A DNA stretch of 64,000 bases from Rhipicephalus microplus (Eukaryota > Arthropoda > Arachnida > Ixodida > Ixodidae), in contig NC_134701.1 in the NCBI RefSeq assembly GCF_043290135.1, positions 65,975,502 to 66,039,501 on the forward strand. Direction: 5' to 3'. The notes beneath the pieces were generated by a model. The model was not told the DNA's origin. It did no database searches and saw only the letters and a list, made by a program, of their open reading frames with translations. Shown in pieces: positions 44,320-56,840 of the stretch; within the stretch, counting starts at the first letter, position 1; each line of letters starts with the position of its first letter. A program made the translations under genes and the position numbers.

Positions 44320-44580
44320 ACGCTGCGTTTCTTTGAAGCATGCGCGTTTTACCAGGTTCGGCGTCCCTCCGTCACTAAATGAGGGAGATTCAGTGTTGTC
44401 TAGGTATCTATCGGCGCGAAATGTGGCATGTCACATTTCACGCTGGTTGCTGTCGGGCCCCGCCGACGGTCGGTTGTCGCACCTGGCGTCGGACTACAGA
44501 GCGCTTGTATTTTGCTAACGTAGCGTCCCTATGCCCAGCGTGCGCGCGTGTCGATGCTACATTGGAGTATATTGGCCCCT
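44320..44580 (-). repeat. GC-rich module of the repeat family (copy A)
   Basis: Read on the minus strand it starts GGGGCCAATATACTCCAATG and continues with GCGCGCACGCTGGGCATAGG. The same module is present in copy C (58205-58590) and in copy D (60358-60710), at the same place in the monomer array. Open frames in it are short and not conserved. Confidence 0.75.
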
Positions 44581-44960
44581 TCATGATGCGCTCACGGCCA
44601 TTTTGCTAGGTCTACATATAACAAAGTTTGTGTGACGTGACATCAATGAATGACGAAATATATGACTAGTGCAAACATCATAATGCTGACACGCGCGTCA
44701 TGTAAGAACATGACAACATGCCACGCTCACAGCGTGCTCGTGGCCATTTCGCTAGCTCCACATACACTAAATTTGGTATCACGTGACGTGAATAGATGAC
44801 GAAGGTAAACGACACATCTGACCACGATAATCACGACACGGAAGTTATGTACGACATCATCTACCTCAACCTCGTAACGTTGAGCTGAATTTGAAGTGGC
44901 ACATCAACATTGCTCATTCGTGCTAGACATAGATTCCCACTGTACGTGAGATCTGCCAAT

Positions 44961-45584
44961 GTTGTTGTTGTTGTTTTTGTTGTTGTTGACCAGCGTTGTT
45001 TTGAGGTCTGTCGCCTGCTTCTGCAGGATAGTTTGGAAACGCTGGCTTAGACGTGGTAGATAAGATGAACACAATGGGTGCGCGAACGCCTAGGAGCGTT
45101 CTATGGCTATAGTCTGCTCATTGCGCTGACCGCGAAGACACGAACGCATGCGAAACGGCGGCACATTAGCACGGAATCTCGTTGCGATTCCCCGGGGAAA
45201 AACAGAAAAAAAGAACGCTTACATTCTCTTATTGCACCTCAATGTTTTCTAGAGACATAATCTCTTCAAGCAACAAATACATAGACTACGGTGGGAATGG
45301 TAAATCATTTTCGCCATGTCACATGCCACTGGCAAAAACGTCAGATCACAGTTGTTTACGTATAGGACCAACTTCATTGGATTGCCGTGTACGTAGGACC
45401 GTTTACACGCGTACGTCATGCCATTATTCTCTATGCGCACGCCCGCGAAAGGAAAAAGAAGCAGCGTTCATTTTGAAATTCAACCCATTTCTGCGGCGCG
45501 TAGCGTTCCTAACTTAGGAAGACGTCATTTTGAACGCCTCATCTACAGATTACGCTTGATTGCGCCCTTGAAAGAACCTAGGTC
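44961..45584. other. Unassigned DNA between copy A and SINE tail
   Basis: Begins with (GTT)n to about 44992. No gene or motif follows. It belongs to the 2.9-kb DNA carried between copies A and B. Confidence 0.5.
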
Positions 45585-45660
45585 GACATTTCCTGAGCCC
45601 TCCACTACGGCGTCTCTCATAATTATATGGTTTGTGTGGGGATGCTTAACCCCTACTAAT
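45585..45660 (+). mobile_element. 3' piece of a Ruka-like SINE
   Basis: The bases TGAGCCCTCCACTACGGCGT and CTCATAATTATATGG match the 3' half of the SINE at 40935-41163. The tRNA-like head is absent. Confidence 0.75.
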
Positions 45661-45679
45661 ATAATGTTTCAGTTATTTT

Positions 45680-46650
45680 TTGTTTGACATTACATGACTG
45701 CCGTGGATCAACAGCCACCATAGTGCTCCATAAAAAAAGCAACAAAATATTCATAAAGAAGAATGTAAGAAAAGGGGAAACGATCTTCCCAATGCTATTT
45801 ACCGCATGCTTGCGCGAGGTTTTCAGAGCCCTAGAAGGGGAAGAGTTTAAGATATCAGTTTATGGAAAGTACCTTAGTAACCTATGAATCACCGATGACA
45901 TTGCATTGATGAGTCACCCAGATGATGACCTGCTATTCCTGATTAACAAATTAGACAATAAAGGCAGAAAGGTAAGTCATCAAGTAAACCTGCTGAAAAC
46001 GAAAGTAATGTACAACAACCCCGGAAAAGAAGACCGCTTAGAGATTGGTAGCACTGCACTTGAAGATGTAGAAGAATACGTATAATTAGGGCATTGTGTA
46101 ACATCGAACCCGAACCACGAGATTAAAATCACTAAAAAAATAGGAATAGTGTAAAGCCCATTCGGCAAGCATTCTCCAATCATGACTGATATATTAACAG
46201 TATCCCTCAAAAGGAAGGTGTACAACAGCTGCATTTGCTGGTACTTACCTTCGGAGCGGAAAGCTGGAGGCTTACAAAGAAAGTTCAGCTTGAATTAAGG
46301 GTGACATAGCGAGCGATAAAAAGAAAATGATAAAGATCATCATAAGACACAAGAAGAGAGGAGAGTGGGTCAGGGAACAAACCGGGTTTAAGGAAATCAT
46401 TGTACAAACCAAGAATAAAAAATGGACATTGGCTTGGCACGTAGCGCGCAAGCAGAATAACCGCTGGTCATTAGGGTAAGTGACTGGATTCCTAGAGAAA
46501 AGAAGTGGGCGAGGGGGAGACAGAAATTTTGGTAGGCGTAAGAGATTAGGAAGTTTTTGGGTATAAAAGGCAGCAGCAAGCACAGAGCCGAGATGACTGG
46601 CGGAACAGCGGAGAGGCCTTTACCCTACAGTGGGGTAGTCAGGCTGATGA
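45680..46650 (+). mobile_element. RTE-like LINE, 5'-truncated
   Basis: RT palm and thumb sequences: FPMLFTACLREVFRALEGEE and a palm that reads ITDDIALMSH (FADD in active relatives), then VNLLKTKVMYNN. The C-terminal end near 46420-46610 has WHVARKQNNRWS and GRGGRQ-type blocks, and the 3' end near 46630 is CTACAGTGGGGTAGTCAGGC followed by a TGATGAT-type tail. Many stops. The tail resembles the fragments at 63230-63455 and, on the minus strand, near 50710. Confidence 0.8.
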
Positions 46651-47312
46651 TTGTTATTGGCGCTTTAAAGACTTCGGTAGCTAGGTCCGGTATTTTTAGG
46701 ATACCTACTGATTTGGCTATGTTGCTGGCAGCAGGACTTTATGTGTGGTTAGAAATTTATATTGAGAGACTCGTTCCAGTACCTGCGTCCTAAAGAAGAG
46801 CGGATGAGATAAAGAAACTTTTTTATTAGTGGCATCAAATATGATGAATTCAGCTTTATTGACATTCAAGTTAAATCTATTAGACCTAACCATTTGTTTA
46901 TTATTAGAGCCATACGAAAACCAAATCCGCGAGTCGAGATAAACTAAAAGAAGAAATGAGAACACTCATATCAGCAGCATATAGGACGATCTCCGGGGCG
47001 TGAATAATAAAAACCCTATTTTTATGTTGTGAAACTAGGATAGGCTCTAATATTTATCCCTGTGGCACGCCATGCATGAATTATCTGTCTCATAACGTCA
47101 TGTTCATTATAAAAATGTCACATAGGAAAGTCCTGGACGCATGATTTGCATACCAATGATTGCAACATGGTAAGTGCGATCTACTGAACTTATTTTCTCT
47201 GCAAGGCTAGAACGAACATGGCATATAATGAAATATATTAAAGTCTGGATGCTACATCGTTTTAATGAGTTTCAACTGCATTCGGTAAACGCGCTTTTTA
47301 TAATACGAAGGC
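46651..47312. other. Unassigned DNA in the composite insertion
   Basis: No gene. Between 46700 and 47110 the minus strand contains LINE-like short blocks (FNLNVNKAEFIIFDATNKK and similar) that look like the end of an RT, but no palm motif is present. Identity is weak. Confidence 0.4.
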
Positions 47313-47560
47313 CGATTTTAACACTATAGCGTTAAAAGCTCGTTTTACAGAAATTTCGGCATCAGCATCGTTGGTTGTGAGGAAGAAGTTATCAACATTG
47401 TGCGACCGAAAAATTGAAGAAGACGCAAATGCAAAATCCTGGGTGCCAGTGGGGATCGAACCTGAATTATTTGGGGATCGTCCGACGTGTGGTCGAATCT
47501 TTGTCGTTTGCGTGGAAAGCAGGTGTTCCACCACACAGCCACGCCTCTGCTTGAGGATAC
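47313..47560 (-). mobile_element. tRNA-derived SINE, second type
   Basis: On the minus strand the head is at about 47550 (AGGCGTGGCTGTGTGGTGG), with a B box GGTTCGATCCCC at about 47453-47464. The body ends near 47313 with AGCTTTTAACGCTATAGTG. It is different from the Ruka-like and (TA)-tailed SINEs. I recall similar repeats in tick genomes. Confidence 0.65.
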
Positions 47561-47848
47561 AGTGAAAATACCTTTCTCTGCTTGGAAATGAAGTAGAAAG
47601 TAACCTTCATGCTTTATACAAACACGCGTCCTATATACGTGCTTCAAAATACAACATAAAATATCGCCGTAATAATGCATGATACAAGCGTACCATTTCA
47701 CGGGGCGTTAAAATATGGGAATATTATAATGGCTTCACAGTTGAAAGCCAGCCATTCACTATAAATGGCACACAGGCTTCTTCACAATAAAGGCCACCTA
47801 GTGGGTGTACAGAGATTTCGGAAAGATTCTATACAATAAGTATCAAAT

Positions 47849-47888
47849 GCAAAGCATTTATTCGGGAACTTCGGCGAATTTGAGCGGT

Positions 47889-47946
<58 letters not shown>

Positions 47947-47947
47947 C

Positions 47948-47978
<31 letters not shown>

Positions 47979-48956
47979 CGTCTACGGCTTTTATTTCTCC
48001 GGGTTGTTTCGATAATGATATTGATACCAAACTTGATATAGCATAACATGACTGTATGAAGAACATATTTGACTAGTCATAACATAAATATCATATGTAT
48101 ACCATGAATGTTATGAATTATATTTCATGGTCCAGCAGCTCTTGCGGTGGTTTCGTTCACGTAGCATGATGCAGAACTGGTATGGTATGGCATCATTGCA
48201 TGCCGAAGACAAGCGGTGGACGCTAATATGAAAATCATGACATGCGTGTCATGGAAACACGTGACTACATGCCACCATCATGATGCGTTTGCGGCCGTTT
48301 CGCTCGCGTCACATATACGGAATTTGGTTTAACATTACGTGAATGGATGACGAAAGTATGTGACTGCTTCGAACACGATAATCATGAGATGCGTGTCATG
48401 TAACTACGTGACTACGTGCCACGCTCGTGATGCACTGGCGGCTATTTCGCTAGCCTAACTTATACCAAATTTGGTATTAATGGACGTGAAAGGGTGTCGA
48501 AGGTATGATACTGGTGCGAACAAGATAAATATGAGGTGCGTGTCATGTAGCAACATGACTACACGCTACGTTCTTGATGCGCTCGCGCCCATTTCGCTAG
48601 CTTCACGTGTGCAGTTTGGTATTACGTGACGCCAATGGATGACGAAGATATGTGACTGGTGCAAACATAATAATCATATGATGCGTATCACCTGAGAACA
48701 TGACTACATGCCACGCTCATGGCGTGCTCGCGGCCGTTTTACTAGCTCCATATATACTAAATTTGATATCACGTGACGTGAACAGACGACGAAGGTAAAC
48801 GGCAAATGGTATCACGATAATCATGGCACGAAGTCGTGCACGTAATTATTTGTCTCCCGCTCGTAACGTTGCGCTGATTTTAAAGTGACATATCAACATT
48901 TCTCTATTCGTGCTGCGCATATCATCGATTCCCACTTTACGTGGAATCTGCGAATT
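47849..48956 (-). repeat. 147-bp repeat family, copy B
   Basis: It begins AATGCAAAGCATTTATTCGG, then (TATC)n at 47890-47978, then a unique part, then monomers whose ATGAGATGCGTG-type starts fall at 48237, 48384, 48531 and 48676. The end is CTTTACGTGGAATCTGCGAA next to the TTAA at 48957. Its left end is bounded by TCAA rather than TTAA. All features match copies A, C and D. Confidence 0.85.
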
Positions 48957-49560
48957 TTAAGGCATGATGCACTATGCGGCGTGATCACAGACAGAGGAAC
49001 CACATTTACGGCAGCTCTTTTGGATCGCGTGTTGGTGCTTAGTGGAATAATTTATTGCAAGACCACCGCCTGCCAACCGCAACTGAACGGGCTTACAGAG
49101 TGCCAGAACAAAGCAATTGAAGACATGAATTTTTGTACATAGACGTCGAACACGAACAATGAGCCAGAATCTTGCCTTATATCACTTTTGCGTACAACAC
49201 GACCAAGGAAATGACTACTCGCATGACCTCGTTCAGCCTCATTCATGGACGAGAAGTGTGAATCATGTTAGATGCGATGCTATTGCACGAATGTGACAGC
49301 GTTGACATGGACGCCGTGATGTTTAGAGAACGTGTGGAAGAAGCAAGGCTACTTGTACGCTTACTAATCCAGTAGCAGCAAGAGTACGACACAGGCTGCT
49401 ACAACGCTAACCGCAGAACACTCATTTACCAGAACGGTGACAGAGGATAAGTTTGGAGGCCCATACACAAATGAGGACTCTACAAAACGCTGTGAAGCAG
49501 ATTCATTGGGCCATGCCTAATACTGCGACGACTGAGTTATGTTACTTACGAGGTCGTATC
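48957..49560 (+). pseudogene. Gypsy-6 integrase, second part
   Basis: The frame resumes exactly after the insertion: the second Asp block VITDRGTTFTAALLD and the Glu block QPQLNGLTECQNK are present. A TAG follows at about 49141. Further downstream the usual YITFAYNT- and ML-DAML-type blocks are readable in broken frames to about 49560. The integrase core triad is present in the two parts, but the copy is dead because of the insertion, stops and frame changes. Confidence 0.85.
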
Positions 49561-49865
49561 CGTGAGTTTGTATAGTAGGAGGTGTCGCTAGCACCATTAT
49601 GAAACCGTTCGCGTTGAGGGCATGGAGACTTATGCCAGATAGTGGTTGCGCAAGACATTTTTCTTGAGAAGAATTTCTCCTTAACTAGCATCAGGGAGAA
49701 GTTCTTTGAGAGGGAGGCAAGCGGCGCGTGTGTATGTGTGAAAAAAATGACGATGAGGGCATTTAGCGGACAACAGGTAGAGGGCCTCTGGCTGTTCACC
49801 TGCCATGAACCCCCTGTTATCGCTGTGTGAACCTCAGCTGTCTCCTTTTGTTCGCGCAGTACCTT

Positions 49866-49869
<4 letters not shown>
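49561..49869. other. Unassigned DNA after Gypsy-6 integrase
   Basis: Position after integrase suggests Gypsy-6 3' untranslated region or LTR. An inverted pair (TTCTTGAGAAGAA near 49665) is seen. No frame with a motif. Confidence 0.4.

Positions 49870-49945
<76 letters not shown>
49870..49945. repeat. (TA)n tail of the minus-strand SINE
   Basis: About 75 bp of TA directly following (in the minus-strand sense) the 3' end of the full SINE copy. Confidence 0.97.
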
Positions 49946-49949
<4 letters not shown>

Positions 49950-50391
49950 TTTGACACAATAATAATGAGGTATAACAGACAGTAATGTCAAGGATTGTAC
50001 AGGGGAAGTTATTAGAACCAATGGAACGTATATAAGTAAAAAGTGTGCGAAAAAATAACCAGCCGTGAGCAGGACATGAACTGACGACCTTCGATAAACG
50101 CGTTCGATGCGCTAACCACTGAGCTACCACAGCGGCCTTCCCTCCATCCACTTTTTTCGGGCTTATATGTGAATTTACAAGTAGGAGTGCCAGTCACCGC
50201 CATCTATAGGCCAAGTCACGAGTGTGAAACACTCTTCTATGTGCATATGTGGCGTCACGTAGCACGTGAACTTATTACGAGCGGGCAGCTGATTAATAGT
50301 CTCTCGTATACAACCTAACAACACCAAGTCTGCCAGTACGAGACCCTTGTTAATAAATAAGGGTAAGAAGTGTATACCTAAGGGCTCGTTT
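49946..50391 (-). mobile_element. Full-length (TA)-tailed tRNA SINE
   Basis: On the minus strand: head AACGAGCCCTTAGGTATACA at about 50391, body, tRNA-like part with TGGTAGCTCAGTGGTTAGCG (about 50113-50132) and then CAGTTCATGTCCTGCTC, tail TGTCTGTTATACC, then (TA)n. It is the most complete copy of the family in the window. Beyond its head (50392-50500) lies the tail of another copy in the same orientation, so two copies are in tandem. Confidence 0.83.
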
Positions 50392-50500
50392 TTCCGTGTT
50401 TTTGACACAATCCTAATGAGATCTAACAGACAGTAATGCAAGGATTGTACAGGGGAAGTTATTAGAACCAATGGAATGTAAATAAGAAAGAAAAGCTGGG
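50392..50500 (-). mobile_element. Tail fragment of a second tandem SINE copy
   Basis: The bases CTAACAGACAGTAATGCAAG and GGGGAAGTTATTAGAACC repeat the tail of the copy to the left. The two copies are joined tail to head, as at 6440-6497. Confidence 0.8.
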
Positions 50501-50551
50501 GACTCCACTCTATACTCTCCTCTTGTTTCTTAAAGTTACACCTATAATTAG

Positions 50552-50671
<120 letters not shown>

Positions 50672-50679
50672 TACATACA

Positions 50680-52300
50680 TAGAAAGTCACGGTACAACGC
50701 CAGTTAACTACGTCCCTTTGTCCTGCAGCGAACTATGTCCGCTGCAGAAAACAGGCCTTTCCCATGTTCCACCAGGAAACTCGGTCCTGTGCTTGCTGCT
50801 GCCACTTTGTACCTACAAACTGCTTAAATCTCATCTGCCCACCTAACTTTCTGTCTTTCCGCAACCCGCTTGCCTTCTCTGGAAATCCAGTTAGTTACCT
50901 TTAATGAATGGCGATTATCCTGCCTACGGGCTACTTGCGCAGCCCATGTCCATTTCCTCTTCATGAAGTAAACTTTTATATTCTTAATACCGTTTGTTCC
51001 GCGATCAACTCTGCTCTCCTCTTGTTTCTTAAAGTTACACCTATCCTTTGCCTTCACATCGCTCGCTGCAACATCCTCAATTTAAGCTGAACTATCTTTG
51101 TAAGTCTCCTGGTTCTGCTATATACCTAAGTACCGAGAAGATTACCTAAGTACCGAGAAGATGACTGGTAGATCGCCACCATCCCTTGAGGGATGGTGGC
51201 GATCTACCAGTCAGGGTCTGAGAATGCTTGCCAAATGTACTCCACGCCTTTTTTATTCTTCTAGCTACTTCAATGTCTTGGTTCGGGTCTGTGGTTATTA
51301 CCATCCCTAAAAGTACGTTGTCTTTTACTACGTCATGTGTACTATTGCATATCTCGAAGCACATTCTTTTTCGAGATTGTTGTACACTGCTTTCGCTTTT
51401 TCCAGGATATTTTGAAGACCTACCTTTCTGCTCTTCTTGTCTAACAGCGTAATCATGAGTTGCTATTAGTCCCCTTAGTTACTCAACCATGTAATGTCAT
51501 CGGCGAAGTGCAGGTTATAAAGGTACTCTCTATTTATTCTTGTCCATAGCTATTCCCATTCTGGGCCTCTCAAAACCTCCTGTAAGCACGTGGTAAATAG
51601 AATTGAATAGATCGTATTCTCCTGCCTTAAACCCTGTTTGATAAGTATTTTTTCGCTTTCGTTATAAAGCGCTTTGGTGGCTGTTGATCCTCTCTAGGTT
51701 TCTTAGTGGGAGTTTATACCTACCTCGTAGACACCATATTTGAACATTGTCTGCATTTCTGCTGGCATTTATGCTGAATCAAACAATCAAACGCCTTCTC
51801 GTTTTAGGCGCCTTCTCGTGAATCAAACGCCAATCACAATACATAGCCTTCTCAACATGCTATGTATTGTGGTTGGCTGTATTCTGAACATTACTCTATT
51901 ATATGATGGATAGTATGAGCGGGGTCAATTATTGAGTATTCTGTCAGAAATCCTGGTTCTTCTTCTCGCTGATTGAATTCTAACGTTTTCTTAATTCGTT
52001 TAGCAATTACCTTTGTAAATAGCTTGTATACGACGGAAAGCAAGCTGATCGGCTTGTTATTCTTCAAGTACTTGTCATCTCTTTTTTTACGTGTTAAGAT
52101 GATTCTAGTACTCTTCTCATCAGAAGACACTTCTTTAACAGGGTAGCTAGTTTTTTAACGCAATCCGTCCACCATCTTCCATCAAATCTGATGTTTTCTG
52201 ATCTTCACCAGAAGCTTTGCATCTTTGCATTTTCTCTAAGGCTTTTTTTTCACTTCTGCTATTATTAGTGGCGGGATGTCATCTGGGTTACTGTTAGTCT
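50680..52300 (-). mobile_element. RTE-like LINE on the minus strand, with internal fold-back changes
   Basis: RT blocks on the minus strand: KNNKPISLLSVVYKLFTKVI and RIKKTLEFNQREEEPGF (52100-51950), palm LHFADDITWL near 51505 with intact FADD, then thumb and C-terminal KRKWTWAAQVARRQDNRHS (about 50950). These are RTE-type. The 3' end is near 50700. Stops are frequent. Two small inverted duplications have been created inside it (51162-51213 and 51830-51876). The endonuclease is missing, so the copy is 5'-truncated. Confidence 0.82.
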
Positions 52301-53480
52301 TATAATGCGGTCATGGTTGTCCCATGTACTGTACAGACCCCTGTAAAACAACTCTACTATTTCAACTATTGAATTCATGCTGGTAGTTAGTTTGCCTTCC
52401 TTGTCCCTTACAATTCGTGCTCACCGGCGACTAGCCGTGGTCGCTCAACCATTTGCGACTGGTGATGAAATTGCGAAAGGCGTTCACACTGGCAAGGCTG
52501 CATGCCATCGACCAGAAGTAGCGAACCCGGAGAGTCACGTCCAGATCTCATTATCAGTGAGAACTCTGAAGACCGCCGCAGATCAGCTCATCGCCTCCAG
52601 CTGAGTGAGCAGATTGAACCGCACGCACCGCATTTATTTTGTTTTCATACGTTCTCGCATATCGAACTCCGTGATGCTGCTTGGCGTTCCTAGCAGTGCC
52701 GAGGAGTTCGATTCAAGCGAAGAACAAAAGATTGTCATTGAGAGGTTGAGGTTGAGGATGTTGTAGGTAGCCGGCGGATTTGCCTTGCATAATTTGCAGG
52801 CAATTTCCCCGCCCGGTTTTCTCTTTGCTAGTTGTAGCTAATGTTCTTTGTTTTTTAACTAAGCACGAGCAGGCTTTTAAAATAAAAATCTTGCAAAGCG
52901 CAATGTAATCCTGCACAAGACTTCGGCCTTTGTGTTATTCCACTTGCAGTACTGTTCCGGTACTCTCGCAGCACTATACCCCAAACATAATTGTCCCTTA
53001 TCACCAGTCACATGCGAGGTCTGTAGCAGTCAAACATTTCAAGAAAAGTCTTGACACCTGTTTCCTAAAGATTCAGGAACCACGCGGAAGCACAATATCA
53101 GTCACGCTGTCACATGGCGAGCCTAACTGTTGCAGTTCCTCAAATAAACCTTGCCGTTCCTTCTTAAGCTCAAAAAATTTAAGCAATTAGAGTTCTCTAT
53201 CACCGTTTTCCTTTCAATTCGAGCACCAGGGCGTTGCGGACAGTCTGATCGTGTGGAGCCATGCTAGTGTACGCGCTGATCTTGTTCGGATGCGATGAAG
53301 CAAGCAGGCCTCTTCCCTTGATGACCTTTGTGTCACACATGGCTGGTGAGGCGTCAGCCTTAATGAGTTAAAATGCTTATTGACAGCCTCTCCTAAATAA
53401 GCTGATTGTCTTTGGGAGCTTTCTTCGTTGGTGTAAGCTCCAGAACATTCCGGACAAGTCTGTCAGCCGCCTCATTACCC
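52301..53480. other. Unassigned DNA
   Basis: No gene. A short direct-repeat-like GGTTGAGGTTGAGG occurs at about 52744. Frames are short and without motifs. Confidence 0.5.
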
Positions 53481-53645
53481 GCTATGACGAAGGTAAACGA
53501 CACATCCAAACATTATAATCTAGACACGAAAATATGTACGTCATCATTTACCTTCAGCTCGTAATGTTGTGCTGATTTTATCAACACTTCTCATTCGTGC
53601 TTCGCATATCAACGATTCCCACTGTACGTCGTGTCTGCCAATTTT
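53481..53645 (-). repeat. Fragment of the 147-bp repeat family (copy E)
   Basis: It contains TATGACGAAGGTAAACGACA, CTCGTAATGTTGTGCTGATT and the family end CACTGTACGTCGTGTCTGCC. Only the end region is present. No TTAA is seen at the junction. Confidence 0.78.
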
Positions 53646-53939
53646 TGCATATTTTGAGCTTGCTTTTATAATTATTAGGGAAACAGCTTAATCCTTTGTA
53701 GCCCTTATTACATTGTACCGCTTTTTCATGTGGCAGCCTCCAGGTATTTACTTGTTTGTGTGTGTGTTTTTGTTTGTGTTTTTTCTTTTGCCACATTGTT
53801 GGGGAAGTGCACGTACACCGAACATGCAAATGTTTGTAGTAGAGCTTAGACTTTCTTGTTTTTTGTAGTGCAGCATTCGTCGTTCACCGTGTTTTGTAAG
53901 TATCGAGTGGGAAAATTCGTAACGACAATGGGGGTCAAA
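53646..53939. other. Unassigned DNA with a T/G-rich run
   Basis: A TTTGTGTGTGTGTTTTTG-like run lies at about 53755-53785. Nothing else is recognised. Confidence 0.5.
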
Positions 53940-53979
53940 AAGACAGGGTTAGAAAAGCTGTAAAGTTTTCAGGGACAGG

Positions 53980-54234
53980 ATGGGTTTGAAAATGGACGCA
54001 AGTGCAGACGCTAATAGAGAGGAGGCTGACGCCAAGTGGAGGCAATTTGAGGTCGAAGAAAAAATGAAAGGAATGACGGTTGCCCAGAGTGAACTGCTCA
54101 TGAGAACCGCCGAGCTGAAGGCTGCGTTGGCGAAAGAGCAAAGAAAAAAAGAGGTCTATGGGAGAAAGGCTCAGGTTCACCACGAAGGCATTAGCGAAGG
54201 AGAACTAAGAAGTGGCAGAAGGAGAGAACGGTAG
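53980..54234 (+). pseudogene. Coiled-coil-like 5' frame of the plus-strand LINE
   Basis: Eighty-four codons, rich in Glu, Lys, Ala and Arg, with heptad-like spacing (EVEEKMKGMTVAQSELLMRT). It lies upstream of the endonuclease end on the same strand, where ORF1 or the beginning of ORF2 would be. No zinc knuckle is visible. Function is inferred from position only. Confidence 0.4.
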
Positions 54235-56059
54235 GGCACCGGCAATCAGAACGGCGGAAAAGAAAGGGCAAGGAAGTTCAGAAAAGACACGTTCAGCCAT
54301 TTCAATTGTCTTCAATTGTACCCAACAGGCAAAACGATCACGGATACGTGTGAAAGGCATGATTTAATCATTTGCAACAGTACCGAGAAATGTGAAGCGC
54401 AAATAACATGGGAGGTAGGAAGGCTGCAGTCGACGATAGAGAGAGAGAGAGAATAAAATGAGGGAGAGGCAGGGAGGTTAATCAGAAAATGGAGCATCCG
54501 GTTTGCTACCCTGCACTAGGTGAAGGGGGAATGCGCAAGAAAGATGGGAAAGATTACGCACTGATATCACATAGGATAAATAATAAGCTCAAGGGAATGC
54601 ACATAGATGAAGGTGGCTCCAGAAGTCTGGGTAGTGATCACAAGCGTATCAAGCTATGTTTTGGAAGAGCAGGGAAAGTGGGAAAAAGACAAGATGAGCA
54701 ACTACAGTAAAATTTTTATTCAGAAAGGCAAGTGTAGATAGCTACTAAACAAATTGATAAAGTATTTATTGACGATTTAGAACAGTGTGGACACACACGA
54801 ATCTACTTCATGAGAATGGATGCATCCCTTCTCATGAATGAAAAGATTGGAAGATAGGGAGCTCAGTGGCTGGCAGAAGTACATAAAAAAGATAGAAAGG
54901 CTGCTGCAAAATTGAGGAACCATCCAAACTCCCTAAAAATGAGACGAGCCTAGAGCAGAGGTTTATAACTACAGCTCAAGGTGCTAGGCTATAAGGAGAT
55001 GAAGCTATTGAATATATAAAAACAAGGGTGACAGAAAAATTTCAACAAAGATGCGCTTTATGCACCACAAAAGACAAGGATGAATTAAGTGGCGCAATGG
55101 CTCCATTTTCACAAGGAGAGTGGGAAAGGACTGAGAAGAGGGTTCCTAGTAGTACATCAACAGGCCCAGATGGCATTCCAGTTATGCTGATAAAGACATT
55201 AGGTCGGAAGATTAAGCAGGCTTTGAGAGAGGCAGTGAGCAAAATAAAAATCGATGTTGAAGTCCCCGATTGATGGAAACTTAGCAGTATGAGCATGATC
55301 TATAAAGAAAAGGGGGACAACAGCTGACATAAACAACTACCGTCCTATAACAGCGACATCAGTGGTCTACAGGCTGGTGATGCAGATTATAAAAAAAGAC
55401 TGCAGGCATGAACATAGGATGAGGGGTGCTGGGGGAAGTGCAGAATGGGTTTCGGAAACACAGGAGCTTGGAAGACAATCTGTTCTCACTGACGCAGTGC
55501 ATTGAAATAGCAGAAAAAGACCACACGCCCTTGTGGCTGGCATTTCTAGATATGAGGGGAGATTACGATAGTGTGATTTAAGAAGACTTGTGGGGAATAC
55601 TGGACGCATTAGATGTGGAAGATCGAATAACTTATCTTCTAAAGGATATCTCTAAAAGTAACAAGGTAGTCATCTAGTGGGAAGAACAGGTAACTGAATC
55701 TATAAAGATACAACGCGGGCTTCGACAGGGATGTCCTTCGCCACCTTTGTTATATATGCTTTATCTCTAGGGACTAGAAGCCAAATTTGGGAGGAGTCAA
55801 CTCGGCTTCAGCCTCCCTTTTGCCAAGCAAGGAATACACATTAGTCATTACCAGAATTGATGTATGAAGATGATATAATATAATTAGCTGAAAAGAAGGA
55901 AGATCTTCAGGGATTGATAGACATATGTGGTAATGAGGGAGATACGTTAAATTTAATGTTCACCGAAAAAAATCGACAATCAAGATTTTTAAATGTAACC
56001 AAGGCAGTGAGCATAAGATACATGACTTCATGCTTGAAATAGTGGATAAATAGGAATAT

Positions 56060-56840
56060 TTGGGCGTATCAATAAATATTGGGGCTGAGTATCTAAGGAA
56101 GCACGAAAGATACGTAATGACTAAGGGCACCAGGAATGCAGCTGTAATAAAAAATAGGGCACTGCAGACCTACAATAGGTATGACGCTCTCAGATGGATT
56201 TGGAAAGGTGTCATGGTCGTCCCTGGTTTGACGTTCGGCCATGCGGTCTTGTGCATAAAATCAGAAGTTCGAGCAAGATTGCAAATTAAACAACGTGGCA
56301 TAGGTAGACTTGCTTTGGGAGCACTCGGGAATACCCCAAATCAGGGGGTACAGGGTGACAGGGAATGGGAATCGTTTGAGTGCAGGGAAGCTAGCAGCAA
56401 GAATAAATTTGAGGAGTGATTGAGAAAAATGAGGGCCGAGCGTTGGGCTAGGAATAGGTTTAGCCACTTGTACATGAAAAATGTTGATACTAAATGAAGG
56501 AAGCAAACTCAAAAATTGACAAGCAAGTATTTTGAACACAGCAGAATACCAAGCCATAAGGAAACGTCGCTTAAGAAAAAGGTGAAGGAAACAGAGAGGG
56601 ACATGTGGAAGATGGAAGTGTTAACAAAATCATCACTGGAGACCAACCGAACTTTTAAGCAGGAAATTGCAAAGGAAAAGATCGACGATAATTCTCGGGG
56701 TAGTTCTCTGCTCTTCGAGGCTAGAACGGGGGTATTGCGGACCAAAACGTACCGAGCAAAATACGAAGACACAGACACTGTATGTAGTGCGTGTGGAAAG
56801 GAGAAGGTAACGGCTGTACATTTGATATTGTTCCACTAAG
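56060..56840 (+). pseudogene. C-terminal part of the plus-strand LINE ORF2
   Basis: The thumb and following domain (SINIGAEYLRKHERYVMTKG, KQRGIGRLALGALGNTPNQG) and the zinc motif CSACGKEKVTAVHLILFH are readable, interrupted by stops near 56419 and 56495. A final segment, VEIARRWLTDWWLQSR, lies near 56940. Confidence 0.7.

Noticed and set aside
49642..49830. Envelope-like gene downstream of Gypsy-6 integrase
   Set aside because: The 62-codon frame has no signal peptide, cleavage site or membrane segment that I can identify.
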